Positions 8,752 through 17,275 of a stretch of 64,000 nt of DNA are shown piece by piece. The position numbers and the translations under genes were made by a program. Positions within the stretch are counted from its first letter, which is position 1, and the number at the start of each line of letters is the position of its first letter. This DNA is from Planosporangium flavigriseum (lineage in GTDB: Bacteria > Actinomycetota > Actinomycetes > Mycobacteriales > Micromonosporaceae): contig NZ_JAATVW010000002.1 of the NCBI RefSeq assembly GCF_011947225.1, forward strand, positions 411,322-475,321, given 5' to 3'. The notes below the pieces were generated by a model that ran no database searches, was not told where the DNA came from, and saw nothing but the letters and a program-made list of their open reading frames with translations.

Positions 8752-11105
8752 TCACCCATCCGGCGTACCCCTCGGAGCCCTGGACGGTCGGGGAGAAGGG
8801 ACTCGACCTCAACGTCCTGGCGCAGTCCGAGTCGGTGTTCGCGCTGTCGAACGGGCACATCGGGCTACGGGGCAATCTCGACGAGGGCGAGCCGCACGGC
8901 CTGCCGGGCACCTACCTCAACTCGGTGTTCGAGTTCCGGCCACTCCCGTACGCGGAGGCCGGGTACGGTTACCCGCCCTCCGGGCAGACGGTCATCAACG
9001 TCACCAACGGCAAGCTGATCCGGCTGCTGGTCGAGGACGAGCCGTTCGACGTGCGCTACGGCGAACTGCGCTCGCATAACCGGGTGCTCTCGCTGCGCGA
9101 CGGGGTGCTGCGGCGTACCGCGGAGTGGACCTCGCCCTCCGGTCACAGCGTGCACATCTCCTCGACCCGGTTGGTGTCCTTCACCCAGCGCGCCACGGCG
9201 GCGATCGCGTACGAGGTGCGCCCGGTCGACGGCCCGCTGCACATCGTGCTCCAGTCCGAACTCGTCACCAACGAGCAGTTGCCGCCGACGACTGACGACC
9301 CGCGAGCGACCGCCGCCCTCACCGCGCCGCTGCAACCTGAGCAGCACAGCGCACACGACGCGCGCGCCCATCTGGTCCACACCACCCGGCTGAGCGGGCG
9401 GCGGATCGGCGCGGCGATGGACCACACGGTGCACTGCCCGGCGGACGTGCAGACGAGCATCGAATGCTCCGAAGACACCGCCCGACTCACGCTCACCACG
9501 CAGCTGGCCGCCGGACAGCCGCTGCGGGTGGTGAAGTTCCTGTCGTACGGCTGGTCCAGTCAGCGGTCGATCCCGGCCATCTCCGCGCAGGTGGAGGCGG
9601 CGCTGGCCCTCGCCTGCGCCACAGGATGGGAGGGCCTGCTGGCCGATCAGCGGCGCTACCTCGATGACTACTGGGCGGGCGCCGACGTCGACCTGGAAGG
9701 CGACGCGGAGGTGCAGCAGGCCGTACGGTTCGCGCTGTTCCAGGTGCTGCAGGCGAGCGCCCGGGCGGAGCGCCGCCCGATCCCGGCCAAAGGCCTCACC
9801 GGTCCCGGCTACGACGGCCACGCCTTCTGGGACACCGAGTCGTACGTGCTTCCCGCGTTGACGTACACCGCTCCGCACGCCGCGGCGGACGCGCTGCGGT
9901 GGCGGCATCTGACGATCCCGGCCGCGCGGAAGCGGGCCCGCGAACTCACCCTGGACGGCGCGGCGTTCCCGTGGCGGACGATCACCGGCGAGGAGCGTTC
10001 GGGGTACTGGCCGGCGGGTACGGCCGCGTTCCACATCAACGCCGACATCGCCGACGCGGCCATCCGGCTGGTGCAGGCCACCGGCGACGAGGAGTTCGAC
10101 CGCGAGGTCGGCCTCGAACTGCTGGTCGAGACCGCCCGCCTGTGGTCCTCGCTGGGCTTCCACCGCCGCGATGGCCAGTTCCGGATCGACGGGGTGACCG
10201 GACCCGACGAGTACACCGCGCTCTGCGACAACAACGTGTACACGAACCTGATGGCGCAGCGGAACCTGCGCGGCGCGGTCGAGGCCGCGAAGCGCCACCC
10301 CGACCAGGCCGCTGAGCTGGGCGTGGACGACGACGAGATCGCCGCCTGGGAGCGGGCCGCCGACGAGATGCTCGTGCCGTACGACGTCGGGCGCGGCGTC
10401 CATCCCCAGGCCGAGCGGTTCACCGACTACGAGTGCTGGGACTTCGAGCACACCCGCCGCGACCAGTACCCGTTGCTGCTGCACTTCCCGTACTTCGACC
10501 TGTACCGCAAGCAGGTGGTCAAGCAGGCCGACCTGGTGTTGGCGCTGTACAAGCGCGGCGACGCGTTCACGGCCGAGGAGAAGGCCCGAGACTTCGCGTA
10601 CTACGAGCCGTTGACGGTGCGCGACTCGTCACTGTCGGCGTGCATCCAGTCGGTGATGGCCGCCGAGGTCGGTCACCTCGACCTCGCGTACGCGTACCTG
10701 GGCGAGGCCGCCCGGATGGACCTCGACGACCTCGCGCACAACACCGGCGACGGACTGCACATCGCGTCCCTCGCCGGGGCCTGGATCGCGCTGGTGGCCG
10801 GCTTCGGCGGCATGCGCGACAGCGGCGGATCGGTGGCGTTCGCACCGCGGTTGCCCGGGCCGCTGACCCGTCTCACCTTCAGTGTGTTGTGGCAGGGGCA
10901 GCGGTTGTGCGTGGTGGTGACTCCGGCCCAAGCCACGTACAGCCTGGGCGGTGGCGACCCGGTCGAACTGGCTCACCACGGCCGGCTGTTCACCCTGCGG
11001 CCCGACCGGCCGGTCACGTACCCGATTCCACCGATCGAGCCGGGTCCCCGCCCCAGCCAGCCACCGGGGCGCGAGCCGGGCCGGCTCCGCCCCCGCCGTG
11101 CGTAG
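8748..11105 (+). CDS. GH65 disaccharide phosphorylase (maltose/trehalose/kojibiose type)
   Basis: A 785-aa glycoside hydrolase family 65 protein that splits an alpha-glucosyl disaccharide with inorganic phosphate to beta-glucose 1-phosphate and glucose. It has an N-terminal beta-sandwich, an (alpha/alpha)6 barrel with GHAFWDTESYVLPAL, and the general acid Glu488 in VTGPDEYT. KQADLVLALY, typical of the phosphate-binding loop region, occurs later in the barrel. The small C-terminal domain ends in a charged Pro/Arg tail. Coupled with the preceding beta-phosphoglucomutase, it feeds glucose 6-phosphate to glycolysis with one fewer ATP than hydrolysis. Which disaccharide is used cannot be told from motifs alone. 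Confidence 0.93.
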   Translation: MITHPAYPSEPWTVGEKGLDLNVLAQSESVFALSNGHIGLRGNLDEGEPHGLPGTYLNSVFEFRPLPYAEAGYGYPPSGQTVINVTNGKLIRLLVEDEPFDVRYGELRSHNRVLSLRDGVLRRTAEWTSPSGHSVHISSTRLVSFTQRATAAIAYEVRPVDGPLHIVLQSELVTNEQLPPTTDDPRATAALTAPLQPEQHSAHDARAHLVHTTRLSGRRIGAAMDHTVHCPADVQTSIECSEDTARLTLTTQLAAGQPLRVVKFLSYGWSSQRSIPAISAQVEAALALACATGWEGLLADQRRYLDDYWAGADVDLEGDAEVQQAVRFALFQVLQASARAERRPIPAKGLTGPGYDGHAFWDTESYVLPALTYTAPHAAADALRWRHLTIPAARKRARELTLDGAAFPWRTITGEERSGYWPAGTAAFHINADIADAAIRLVQATGDEEFDREVGLELLVETARLWSSLGFHRRDGQFRIDGVTGPDEYTALCDNNVYTNLMAQRNLRGAVEAAKRHPDQAAELGVDDDEIAAWERAADEMLVPYDVGRGVHPQAERFTDYECWDFEHTRRDQYPLLLHFPYFDLYRKQVVKQADLVLALYKRGDAFTAEEKARDFAYYEPLTVRDSSLSACIQSVMAAEVGHLDLAYAYLGEAARMDLDDLAHNTGDGLHIASLAGAWIALVAGFGGMRDSGGSVAFAPRLPGPLTRLTFSVLWQGQRLCVVVTPAQATYSLGGGDPVELAHHGRLFTLRPDRPVTYPIPPIEPGPRPSQPPGREPGRLRPRRA

Positions 11106-11183
11106 CGGAGCGGGCGACGAACCCGCCCGCATCGCCTGAATAGGTCATCGAGCTTTGTCAAAGCGAAACATCTGCATCAGTAT

Positions 11184-11957
11184 GTGCGAGTGCGCGCTGC
11201 CCGTCCCGCCCTCGTCACCCTGATCGGTGTCGCCGCCGTCCTGCTCGCCGCCGCGCCGTCCTTCGCCGCGACCGGCGCGAAAATGGCGCTGTCCGCCAGC
11301 CACGGCGCCGCCGGCGAATCGGTGACCGCTACCTTTTCGTACCCGGGCCACTGGGGTTTGTTCGGGCCGAACTGCGACGACCCCGTCACGTTCCGGTGGG
11401 ACGGTCGGTCGATCGCGCAGGCCCGTCCGGGGTGGAGCGGCGGGACCTGCTCGGCGAGCGTCACGATCACCCCGCCGGCGAGCGCGTCCGGTTCGCACGT
11501 CGTGAAGGGTTCGGCGCCCAATGCGGGCAGCGCCGAGGCGACGTACACCATCGATCCCGCGCCGGCTCCCGTGGCATCGCCGGCATCTCCCCCGCAAGCC
11601 GCGCCGCCGCAGCCCGCAACGACCCCGCCGGTACGGGCTCTGGACGCCCCCCAGAGCCCGTCCCCGTCCCGGTCGGGGCGCTCGGCGCAGCCGTCGCGGT
11701 CCGCCGTGCCGACGCCGTCAGCCGGTCCGTCGAGCGCTGCCGGCGCCGTACCGGCCCCGTCAGTCAGCGCGTCGACCGGTGAACCGGCCACGCTGGTAAC
11801 GCTGGACGCCCCCACGGTGGTCGTCCGGCCCGCCGTCACCACACCACTCGGGGTGTGGGTGCTCATGGCCGGAGGAGCGCTCGTCCTGCTCGGCGCGGGG
11901 CTCGTCGGGGCCGGACGCCTGTTCCGCCGAAGGAGGCGGGTGGCGTTCTCCATCTGA
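11184..11957 (+). CDS. Secreted, C-terminally membrane-anchored surface protein
   Basis: A 257-aa protein of unrecognised function. A signal peptide (residues 1 to about 30, APSFA) is followed by one Ig-like beta domain (about residues 30-115) with two cysteines (GPNCDDP and GGTCSAS) that could form a disulfide. After a long Pro/Ala/Ser linker comes a single membrane helix (LGVWVLMAGGALVLLGAGLVG-like) and a basic tail RRRRR. The layout matches surface proteins held by a C-terminal helix. The start is a GTG at 11184 with no clear ribosome binding site; nothing better lies upstream. It is monocistronic, between GH65 and a small zinc-ribbon gene. Confidence 0.75.
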   Translation: MRVRAARPALVTLIGVAAVLLAAAPSFAATGAKMALSASHGAAGESVTATFSYPGHWGLFGPNCDDPVTFRWDGRSIAQARPGWSGGTCSASVTITPPASASGSHVVKGSAPNAGSAEATYTIDPAPAPVASPASPPQAAPPQPATTPPVRALDAPQSPSPSRSGRSAQPSRSAVPTPSAGPSSAAGAVPAPSVSASTGEPATLVTLDAPTVVVRPAVTTPLGVWVLMAGGALVLLGAGLVGAGRLFRRRRRVAFSI

Positions 11958-12017
11958 TCTTCGGCGCGGCCGGACCATCGCCCGATCGGTGGACGTTACC
12001 TAGATCACGTTTCGGAT

Positions 12018-12031
12018 TCCGATTTATCGGA
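12018..12031. promoter_or_regulatory. Palindrome TCCGATTTATCGGA
   Basis: Perfect 14-bp palindrome 36 bp upstream of the small zinc-ribbon gene start. Its half-sites (TCCGAT/ATCGGA) resemble those of the palindrome at 47531-47547. A regulator site is possible but unproven. Confidence 0.35.
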
Positions 12032-12066
12032 TATCACCCCTGCGGCTATTGGCATGGGGGTGAGCG

Positions 12067-12282
12067 GTGACAGTAATGCCGTCCTGGGATCTCGGTTCCG
12101 GCATGAGGCTGGACCTGGAGTGCGACGACTGCGGCTATCTGATCTCGCAAGCAGGGACCGACCGTACGGACTGGAACGCGCTCTGGGCGAGCGCGCAGAA
12201 GCTGGGCTGGGACGGAACACCGCAGCACACCGGCCGGCACAGTTGCCCCGAGTGCGGATCGGACCTCCAGGCCGCCGCCTGA
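12067..12282 (+). CDS. Small zinc-ribbon protein
   Basis: A 71-residue protein with two CxxC knuckles (ECDDCG near residues 18-23, SCPECGS near residue 62), which together can hold one zinc ion as a ribbon. The middle carries RTDWNALWASAQKLGWDG. No enzyme motif is seen. The GTG at 12067 is the most likely start; an ATG three codons later would give nearly the same protein. It precedes the aldo-keto reductase gene by 76 bp on the same strand but there is no evidence that they are cotranscribed. Confidence 0.65.
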   Translation: MTVMPSWDLGSGMRLDLECDDCGYLISQAGTDRTDWNALWASAQKLGWDGTPQHTGRHSCPECGSDLQAAA

Positions 12283-12358
12283 AGCGAGTTTGTCCTGGTC
12301 GCCTCCGGGAAGGGTGGATCAAGAAGGATCTCGCTCCAACCCTTTGCGGAGGGTGCAG

Positions 12359-13210
12359 ATGACGACGGCAACCGCCATCCGCACGGTCACTCTCCCGTCG
12401 GCGGAACCGATACCGGTGCTCGGCCAGGGCACCTGGGGCATGGCCGAGAACCCGTTGCGCACCAGCAACGAGATCGCCGCGTTACGACTCGGCGTCGATC
12501 TTGGGCTGACGTTGGTCGATACCGCCGAGATGTACGCCGACGGTGGTGCGGAGACGCTGATCGGGGAGGCGCTCGCTGATCGCCGGGATGAGATCTTCCT
12601 GGTCGACAAGGTGCTGCCGCAGAACGCCACTCGGTCGGGAACGAAGGCTGCCTGCGAACGGAGCCTGCGCCGGCTGCGTACCGACCGGCTGGACATGTAC
12701 CTGCTGCACTGGCGCGGTCCGGTGCCCCTCGACGAGACCGTTGCGGCCTTCACCGACCTGATGTTGAGCGGCATGATCCGGCACTGGGGGGTCAGCAACT
12801 TCGACCTGGACGACCTGATCCAGCTCACACGGGCCCCCGGCGGTGCCGCCGTCGAGGCCGACCAGGTCTACTACAACCTCGCCCACCGCGGCATCGAGTG
12901 GGACCTGCTACCGAAGTGCCAGGAGGTCGGGCTCCCGATCATGGCGTACTCGCCGTTCGACCACGGCAGGATGGTCGACCAGCCGGTCCTCCGGTCCGTC
13001 GCCGACGAGCATGACGCGACCCCCGCCCAGATCGCACTGGCGTGGGTGCTGCGCCACGACGGAGTCGTCACGATCCCCAAGGCCTCCACCCCTGAGCACG
13101 TGGTGAGCAACCGCGCCGCGTACGACATCCAGCTCACCGAGTCCGACCTTGCCGCTCTCGATCGCGCGTTCCCGCCGCCATCGGGGCCGCGGCCACTCGA
13201 AGTGCTCTGA
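12359..13210 (+). CDS. Aldo/keto reductase
   Basis: A 283-aa NADPH-dependent aldo-keto reductase that reduces aldehydes or ketones. The TIM-barrel catalytic tetrad is visible: Asp and Tyr in VDTAEMYADG, Lys in LVDKVLP and His in YLLHWRGP. The nucleotide-binding end reads GVVTIPKAS. The ATG at 12359 follows GCGGAGGG at the right distance, so an in-frame start 69 nt upstream was rejected. The thioredoxin gene begins 12 bp after the stop, so a shared transcript and a joint role in redox or carbonyl stress is plausible. Confidence 0.92.
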   Translation: MTTATAIRTVTLPSAEPIPVLGQGTWGMAENPLRTSNEIAALRLGVDLGLTLVDTAEMYADGGAETLIGEALADRRDEIFLVDKVLPQNATRSGTKAACERSLRRLRTDRLDMYLLHWRGPVPLDETVAAFTDLMLSGMIRHWGVSNFDLDDLIQLTRAPGGAAVEADQVYYNLAHRGIEWDLLPKCQEVGLPIMAYSPFDHGRMVDQPVLRSVADEHDATPAQIALAWVLRHDGVVTIPKASTPEHVVSNRAAYDIQLTESDLAALDRAFPPPSGPRPLEVL

Positions 13211-13222
13211 AGGAGCGCCCCC

Positions 13223-13666
13223 ATGAAGACCATGACCAGCACCGTCGTCCAGTGCGAGCACTGCGGCGCCAAGAACCGGATACCGGCGGCGGCGAACGGT
13301 GTGCCGCGCTGCGGCAAGTGCCACAACCCGCTGCCGTGGATCGTGGACGCCGACGACGACACGTTCGCCGAGGTGGTCGAGCAGGCCTCGATCCCGGTCA
13401 TCGTCGACATGTGGGCCGCATGGTGCGGTCCGTGCCGGATGATCACCCCAGCGCTCGAGAAGGTCGCCAGCGAGATGGCTGGCCGAGTGAAACTGGTCAA
13501 GGTCGACGTGGACAAGTCACCGAAGACCGCCCAGCGGTTCACGATCCAGGCGGTGCCGACGCTCATCCTGATGCGCAACGGCCAGGTGATCGCGCGTCAG
13601 GCCGGCGCCGCGCCAGCGGCCATGCTGCGGAAATGGGTCGAGGACGCACTCGCGAAGGCCGGTTGA
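13223..13666 (+). CDS. trxC: Thioredoxin with N-terminal zinc finger (TrxC type)
   Basis: A 147-aa cytosolic disulfide reductase of the thioredoxin 2 class. An N-terminal zinc module has C11, C14, C30 and C33 (CEHC and CGKC), followed by a complete thioredoxin fold with the active site WCGPC at 67-71 and the cis-proline loop VPTL. TrxC-type proteins are linked to oxidative stress, where the zinc site modulates activity. It lies 12 bp downstream of the aldo-keto reductase gene and converges on rho, whose stop codon is 8 bp away. Confidence 0.93.
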   Translation: MKTMTSTVVQCEHCGAKNRIPAAANGVPRCGKCHNPLPWIVDADDDTFAEVVEQASIPVIVDMWAAWCGPCRMITPALEKVASEMAGRVKLVKVDVDKSPKTAQRFTIQAVPTLILMRNGQVIARQAGAAPAAMLRKWVEDALAKAG

Positions 13667-13673
13667 CGGCTCG

Positions 13674-14927
13674 CTAGGCGGCTCGATTGGAGCCCGACCG
13701 TGCCAGGTGCATCAGGAACTCGACATTCGTCCGGGTCTTCTTGAGCTGGTCGAGTAGCTGCTCGACCGCCTGCTGGGAGTCGAGTGCGTGCAGGGCCTTG
13801 CGCAGCTTGCGCACGATGGCGAGTTCGTCCGGCGCGAGCAGGACCTCTTCCCTGCGGGTACCGGACCCGTCGATGTCGACGGCCGGGAACACCCGCTTGT
13901 CGGCGATCCTGCGGTCGAGCTTGAGCTCGGCGTTACCCGTGCTCTTGTACTCCTCGAAGATCAGTGTGTCGCCGGCGGAGCCGGTCTCGACGAGGGCGGT
14001 GGCGATGATCGTGAGCGAGCCGCCGTTCTCGATGTTGCGAGCAGCGCCGAGCAGCTGCTTGGGCGGCTGCAGCGCGGTGGAGTCGATGCCGCCGGACAGG
14101 GTCCGGCCGCTGACCTTGGCGCCGAGGTTGTACGCCCGGCCCAGGCGGGTGATCGAGTCCAGCAGTACGACCACGTCGTGACCCCGTTCGACCAGGCGCT
14201 TGGCCCGCTCGATCGCCAACTCCGCGAGGGCCATGTGATCGGTCGGGGGCCGGTCGAACGTCGAGGCGATGACCTCGCCCTTCACCGACCGCTGCATGTC
14301 GGTGACCTCTTCGGGGCGCTCGTCGACCAGTACCACCATCAGGTGGCACTCCGGGTTGTTGTGAGTGATCGCGTTCGCGATCGACTGCAGCACCATCGTC
14401 TTACCCGCCTTCGGCGGCGAGACGATCAGCGCCCGCTGGCCCTTGCCGATCGGCATCACCAGGTCGATGACCCGCGTCGTGAGGATGTGCGGCTCGGTCT
14501 CCAACCGCAGCCGCTCCTGCGGGTACAGCGGCGTCAGCTTGTAGAACTCCGGCCGGCGACGCGCCGCTTGCGGGTCCACGCCGTTGATCGTGTCCAACCG
14601 CACCAGCGGGCTGTACTTACCGCGGTTCTGCGGTTTCCTGTTCTGCGGGCGGTTTCCATTCTGTCGCTTTCCGCCCGGTTCAACCGCCAACATGTCAACC
14701 TCGGCGGACTGAGCGACTCCGGTCACCTCGTCACCGCGGCGCAGGCCGTACCGCGTGAGCTGAGCCGCCGACACGTACACGTCGTCGGGCTCGGGAAGGT
14801 AACCGGAGGTGCGGATGAAGCCGTGGTGGTCGACGACGTCGACGATCCCGGCCACCGGAACTTCTGCGCGGTGCTCGGCGGGAGCCGGGTTCGCGTGCCG
14901 CCGTCGTGACGATTGGGCTGTGCTCAT
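13674..14927 (-). CDS. rho: Compact transcription termination factor Rho
   Basis: A 417-aa Rho helicase, an RNA-dependent ATPase that terminates transcripts. After a short basic start comes the cold-shock-like RNA-binding domain (AGIVDVVDHHGFIRTSGYLP), a Gln/Asn/Arg linker (RQNGNRPQNRKPQNRG), then the ATPase core with Walker A PPKAGKT, Walker B VVVLLDSIT and the Q/R loops (GGIDSTALQPPKQL). The N-terminal helical (SAP-like) domain and the long Arg/Glu-rich insertion of the usual actinobacterial Rho are absent. The ATG at 14927 has a strong AGGAGG; an in-frame ATG at 15005 has no such support. It may be a second rho copy, since the housekeeping one normally lies near prfA. Confidence 0.93.
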   Translation of the reverse strand: MSTAQSSRRRHANPAPAEHRAEVPVAGIVDVVDHHGFIRTSGYLPEPDDVYVSAAQLTRYGLRRGDEVTGVAQSAEVDMLAVEPGGKRQNGNRPQNRKPQNRGKYSPLVRLDTINGVDPQAARRRPEFYKLTPLYPQERLRLETEPHILTTRVIDLVMPIGKGQRALIVSPPKAGKTMVLQSIANAITHNNPECHLMVVLVDERPEEVTDMQRSVKGEVIASTFDRPPTDHMALAELAIERAKRLVERGHDVVVLLDSITRLGRAYNLGAKVSGRTLSGGIDSTALQPPKQLLGAARNIENGGSLTIIATALVETGSAGDTLIFEEYKSTGNAELKLDRRIADKRVFPAVDIDGSGTRREEVLLAPDELAIVRKLRKALHALDSQQAVEQLLDQLKKTRTNVEFLMHLARSGSNRAA

Positions 14928-15315
14928 GCCGATCCTCCTGAAGATGTGGCTGAGCTGGGAGATGTGGGTCGGCGCCTGGCGGTCCGAGCGGAGGTGAACT
15001 CCCATGGGCGCCGGGTCAGGGAATTGGTCGTTGAACCCACTGGAGCACCGGACTGACCGGCATGATCACCGTTACAACAAAAGGCGCCGTGCGATGATGG
15101 GTGATCGAAGGAATTCCTGGGGCGGCAGCTCTAGCCGGCATCCCAGGAGCTACTCAAGGCTAGCTCGACATGTGGGCAGGAGCAATAGCCTCCTACCGAG
15201 ACCCCGCGCCGGACTGATCGAGCGCCCTGTACAGGGTGCCTTCCCGGCGGCACGATAGGCCTGATCCGAAGCGCTGATCTACGCCCCGTCGATTTTTGGA
15301 AATAAGGAAAACGTC
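14928..15315. other. Intergenic region between divergent rho and ROK kinase
   Basis: A 388-bp stretch without a supportable gene. It must hold the leader and promoter of rho (minus) and of the ROK kinase gene (plus). A purine-rich AAGGAAAA precedes the kinase ATG. I see no clear riboswitch or terminator; an attenuator controlling rho is possible, as Rho is often autoregulated. Confidence 0.4.
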
Positions 15316-16356
15316 ATGAGTCCCTTGGACCGCCCCGTTGTCGTCGGCCTCGACAGCGGCGGCAACTGCAACAACGCCACGGTGCTCGACGCGACCGGGC
15401 GGTTCCTGGTGGACCGGCTGTGCGAGACGCCGAGCATGGTCCAGCAGGGCCCGGAGATCGCCGTCGACGCCCTTGTGCACGCGTTGGAGCACGTCCTGGC
15501 GGAAACGGGTACGCCCAGGAAGGCGGTCGCCGCCGTGGGCCTCGACACGCCCGGCCCGGCGAGCGCCACCGGCGTCATCTCCTCGAAAGGCTCGACCAAC
15601 TTCTCGCAACCGGCCTGGCGCGGGTTCGACATCCGGGCCGCGCTCGAGGCCCGACTGGGCCTGCCCGTCATCTACCACAACGACGGCAACGCCGCGGCGC
15701 TGTACGCCCATCACGTGCACTTCGGCGCGCGGGCGGCGGCGTACTCCTCGGTGTCGGCGATCGTGGGCACCGGCCTCGGTGGTGGCGTGGTCGAGGGCGG
15801 GCGGGTGATCGGCGGGGCCGCCGGAATGGCCGGCGAGCTCGGCCACGTCCACATCCCGCTGCACGGCCTGCTCGAAGAGGGCCAGCCGATGCCGGTCTGC
15901 AACTGCGGCTTCGTGGGCGACGTCGAGAGCATCGCGTCGCTGACCGGCATCGAGAAGAACCTTCTGCCGTACTGGCTGACCCGGTTCGACAACCACCCCC
16001 TGAGCAAGGTCGAGTCGCTGAACAAGGCGGCGAAGCTCGTTCGCTCCTACGGCGAGGCGGGCGACCCGCTCGCGCTCAAGATCTTCGAGCAGCAGGCGAT
16101 GGCCATCGGGCGCCTGTTCACAATCGCGGCAAACTTCACCGACCCGCACGCGTACTTCGTGGGCGGCGGGGTCGTCGAGGCCGCACCGGATTTCCGCGAC
16201 TGGTTCCTGGCGAAGGTACGCGAGCACACGGCGCTGCGAGCCGAGCAGGCGGCGGTGGCGACGTTCGCCCTCGTACCCGATCTCGACATGGCCGGAGCAC
16301 GCGGCTCGGCCATCGCCGCCCTGGAGGCGGTCGAGCTACCCACGGTCGTGGTCTGA
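15316..16356 (+). CDS. ROK-family sugar kinase
   Basis: A 346-aa ROK-fold kinase that would phosphorylate a hexose with ATP. The phosphate-1 motif is GLDSGGNCNNATVLD; other motifs are GLDTPGPAS, HNDGNAAALYAH (catalytic Asp in the NDGN context) and GTGLGGGVV. The zinc segment is ELGHVHIP followed by CNCGFVGDVESIAS. In most ROK proteins the latter reads CxCGxxGCxE; here the third cysteine is Asp. An extra segment, FDNHPLSKVESLNKAAKLVR, lies before the last part. It has no ROK N-terminal winged helix, so it is a kinase rather than a repressor. The ATG at 15316 follows AAGGAAAA. Confidence 0.88.
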   Translation: MSPLDRPVVVGLDSGGNCNNATVLDATGRFLVDRLCETPSMVQQGPEIAVDALVHALEHVLAETGTPRKAVAAVGLDTPGPASATGVISSKGSTNFSQPAWRGFDIRAALEARLGLPVIYHNDGNAAALYAHHVHFGARAAAYSSVSAIVGTGLGGGVVEGGRVIGGAAGMAGELGHVHIPLHGLLEEGQPMPVCNCGFVGDVESIASLTGIEKNLLPYWLTRFDNHPLSKVESLNKAAKLVRSYGEAGDPLALKIFEQQAMAIGRLFTIAANFTDPHAYFVGGGVVEAAPDFRDWFLAKVREHTALRAEQAAVATFALVPDLDMAGARGSAIAALEAVELPTVVV

Positions 16357-16414
16357 CCGCCGTTACGGAGAGTGCGTTCCCGCTGGATACGGTGGGTGCC
16401 GTGGTGAAGCAGTC

Positions 16415-17275
16415 GTGGTGAAGACATCGAGGCGCGGGCCGGCCAGCATCGTCGAAGAGGTCGACCTCGGCATGGCCGCGCTGGTGCCCGACCGCGACCG
16501 GCCGGGAGGCTGGACGCTGCTGGTCGACGGGGTGCCGCAGTCCCATGTCAGCCTGGCCGACCCGAGGTACCTGGAGTTCGAGTACATGCGCCGGCTCGCA
16601 TCGGTGATCGACACCGCCGCACCGGCCGGCTCGCCACTGCGCGTGCTGCACCTCGGCGGCGGCGCGCTCACCCTGCCCCGCTATCTCGCGGCGACCCGCC
16701 CCAGGTCCCGCCAGCGGGTCGTCGAGCGCGACGCCGCGCTGGTCGCCCTCGTGCGGCGCGTCCTGCCACTGCCCCGCGACGCGGATCTACGGGTACGCGT
16801 AGCCGACGCCCGCGCGGCCGTGGAGACCATCCGTGACGCCTCCTTCGACCTGGTCATCGGCGATGTCTACCGGGGGGCGCAGATGCCGAGCGCGGTCTCC
16901 AGCGTGGAGTTCGTCGCGCACATCGCCCGGATCCTGCGGCCGGACGGCATCTACGCGGTCAACGTCGCCGACATGCCGCCGCTGGCGTTCTCCCGGATCC
17001 AGGCCGCCACGCTGCGGACGGCGTTCCCCGACGTCTGCGTCATCGCCGAGGCCGGCACGCTGCGCGGGCGACGGTACGGCAACGTGGTGCTCGCCGCCGC
17101 GATGCGACCAGCCGCCCTGCCGGTCGACCGGCTGGCCACTGCGGGCCGGCGGGACCCGTTCCCCGCCCGACTGCTGCACGGCGAGGATCTCGACCGGTTC
17201 ATCGCCGGCGCGCAGCCGATGCGGGACGCCGACGCCAGGGACTCCCCCAAGCCGCCACCGGGGCTACTCACCTGA
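16415..17275 (+). CDS. Spermidine synthase-like methyltransferase-fold protein
   Basis: A 286-aa Rossmann-fold protein of the spermine/spermidine synthase superfamily. The adenosyl-binding motif is VLHLGGGALTLPRYLA, followed by the acidic VVERDAALV and VRVADARAAV; the loop FDLVIGDVYRG takes the place of the aminopropyl transfer motif. It lacks the N-terminal transporter segment of the fused actinobacterial forms. Substrate is unknown; true spermidine synthesis is uncertain because the putrescine-binding acidic residues are not obvious. Tandem GTG codons at 16415 and 16418 are the possible starts. Its 3' end overlaps the convergent LPMO gene by 12 nt. Confidence 0.8.
   Translation: MVKTSRRGPASIVEEVDLGMAALVPDRDRPGGWTLLVDGVPQSHVSLADPRYLEFEYMRRLASVIDTAAPAGSPLRVLHLGGGALTLPRYLAATRPRSRQRVVERDAALVALVRRVLPLPRDADLRVRVADARAAVETIRDASFDLVIGDVYRGAQMPSAVSSVEFVAHIARILRPDGIYAVNVADMPPLAFSRIQAATLRTAFPDVCVIAEAGTLRGRRYGNVVLAAAMRPAALPVDRLATAGRRDPFPARLLHGEDLDRFIAGAQPMRDADARDSPKPPPGLLT

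Noticed and set aside
14928..15315. Riboswitch or attenuator between rho and the ROK kinase gene
   Set aside because: No recognisable riboswitch core or terminator/anti-terminator pair could be defined by eye; left as an unproven possibility.
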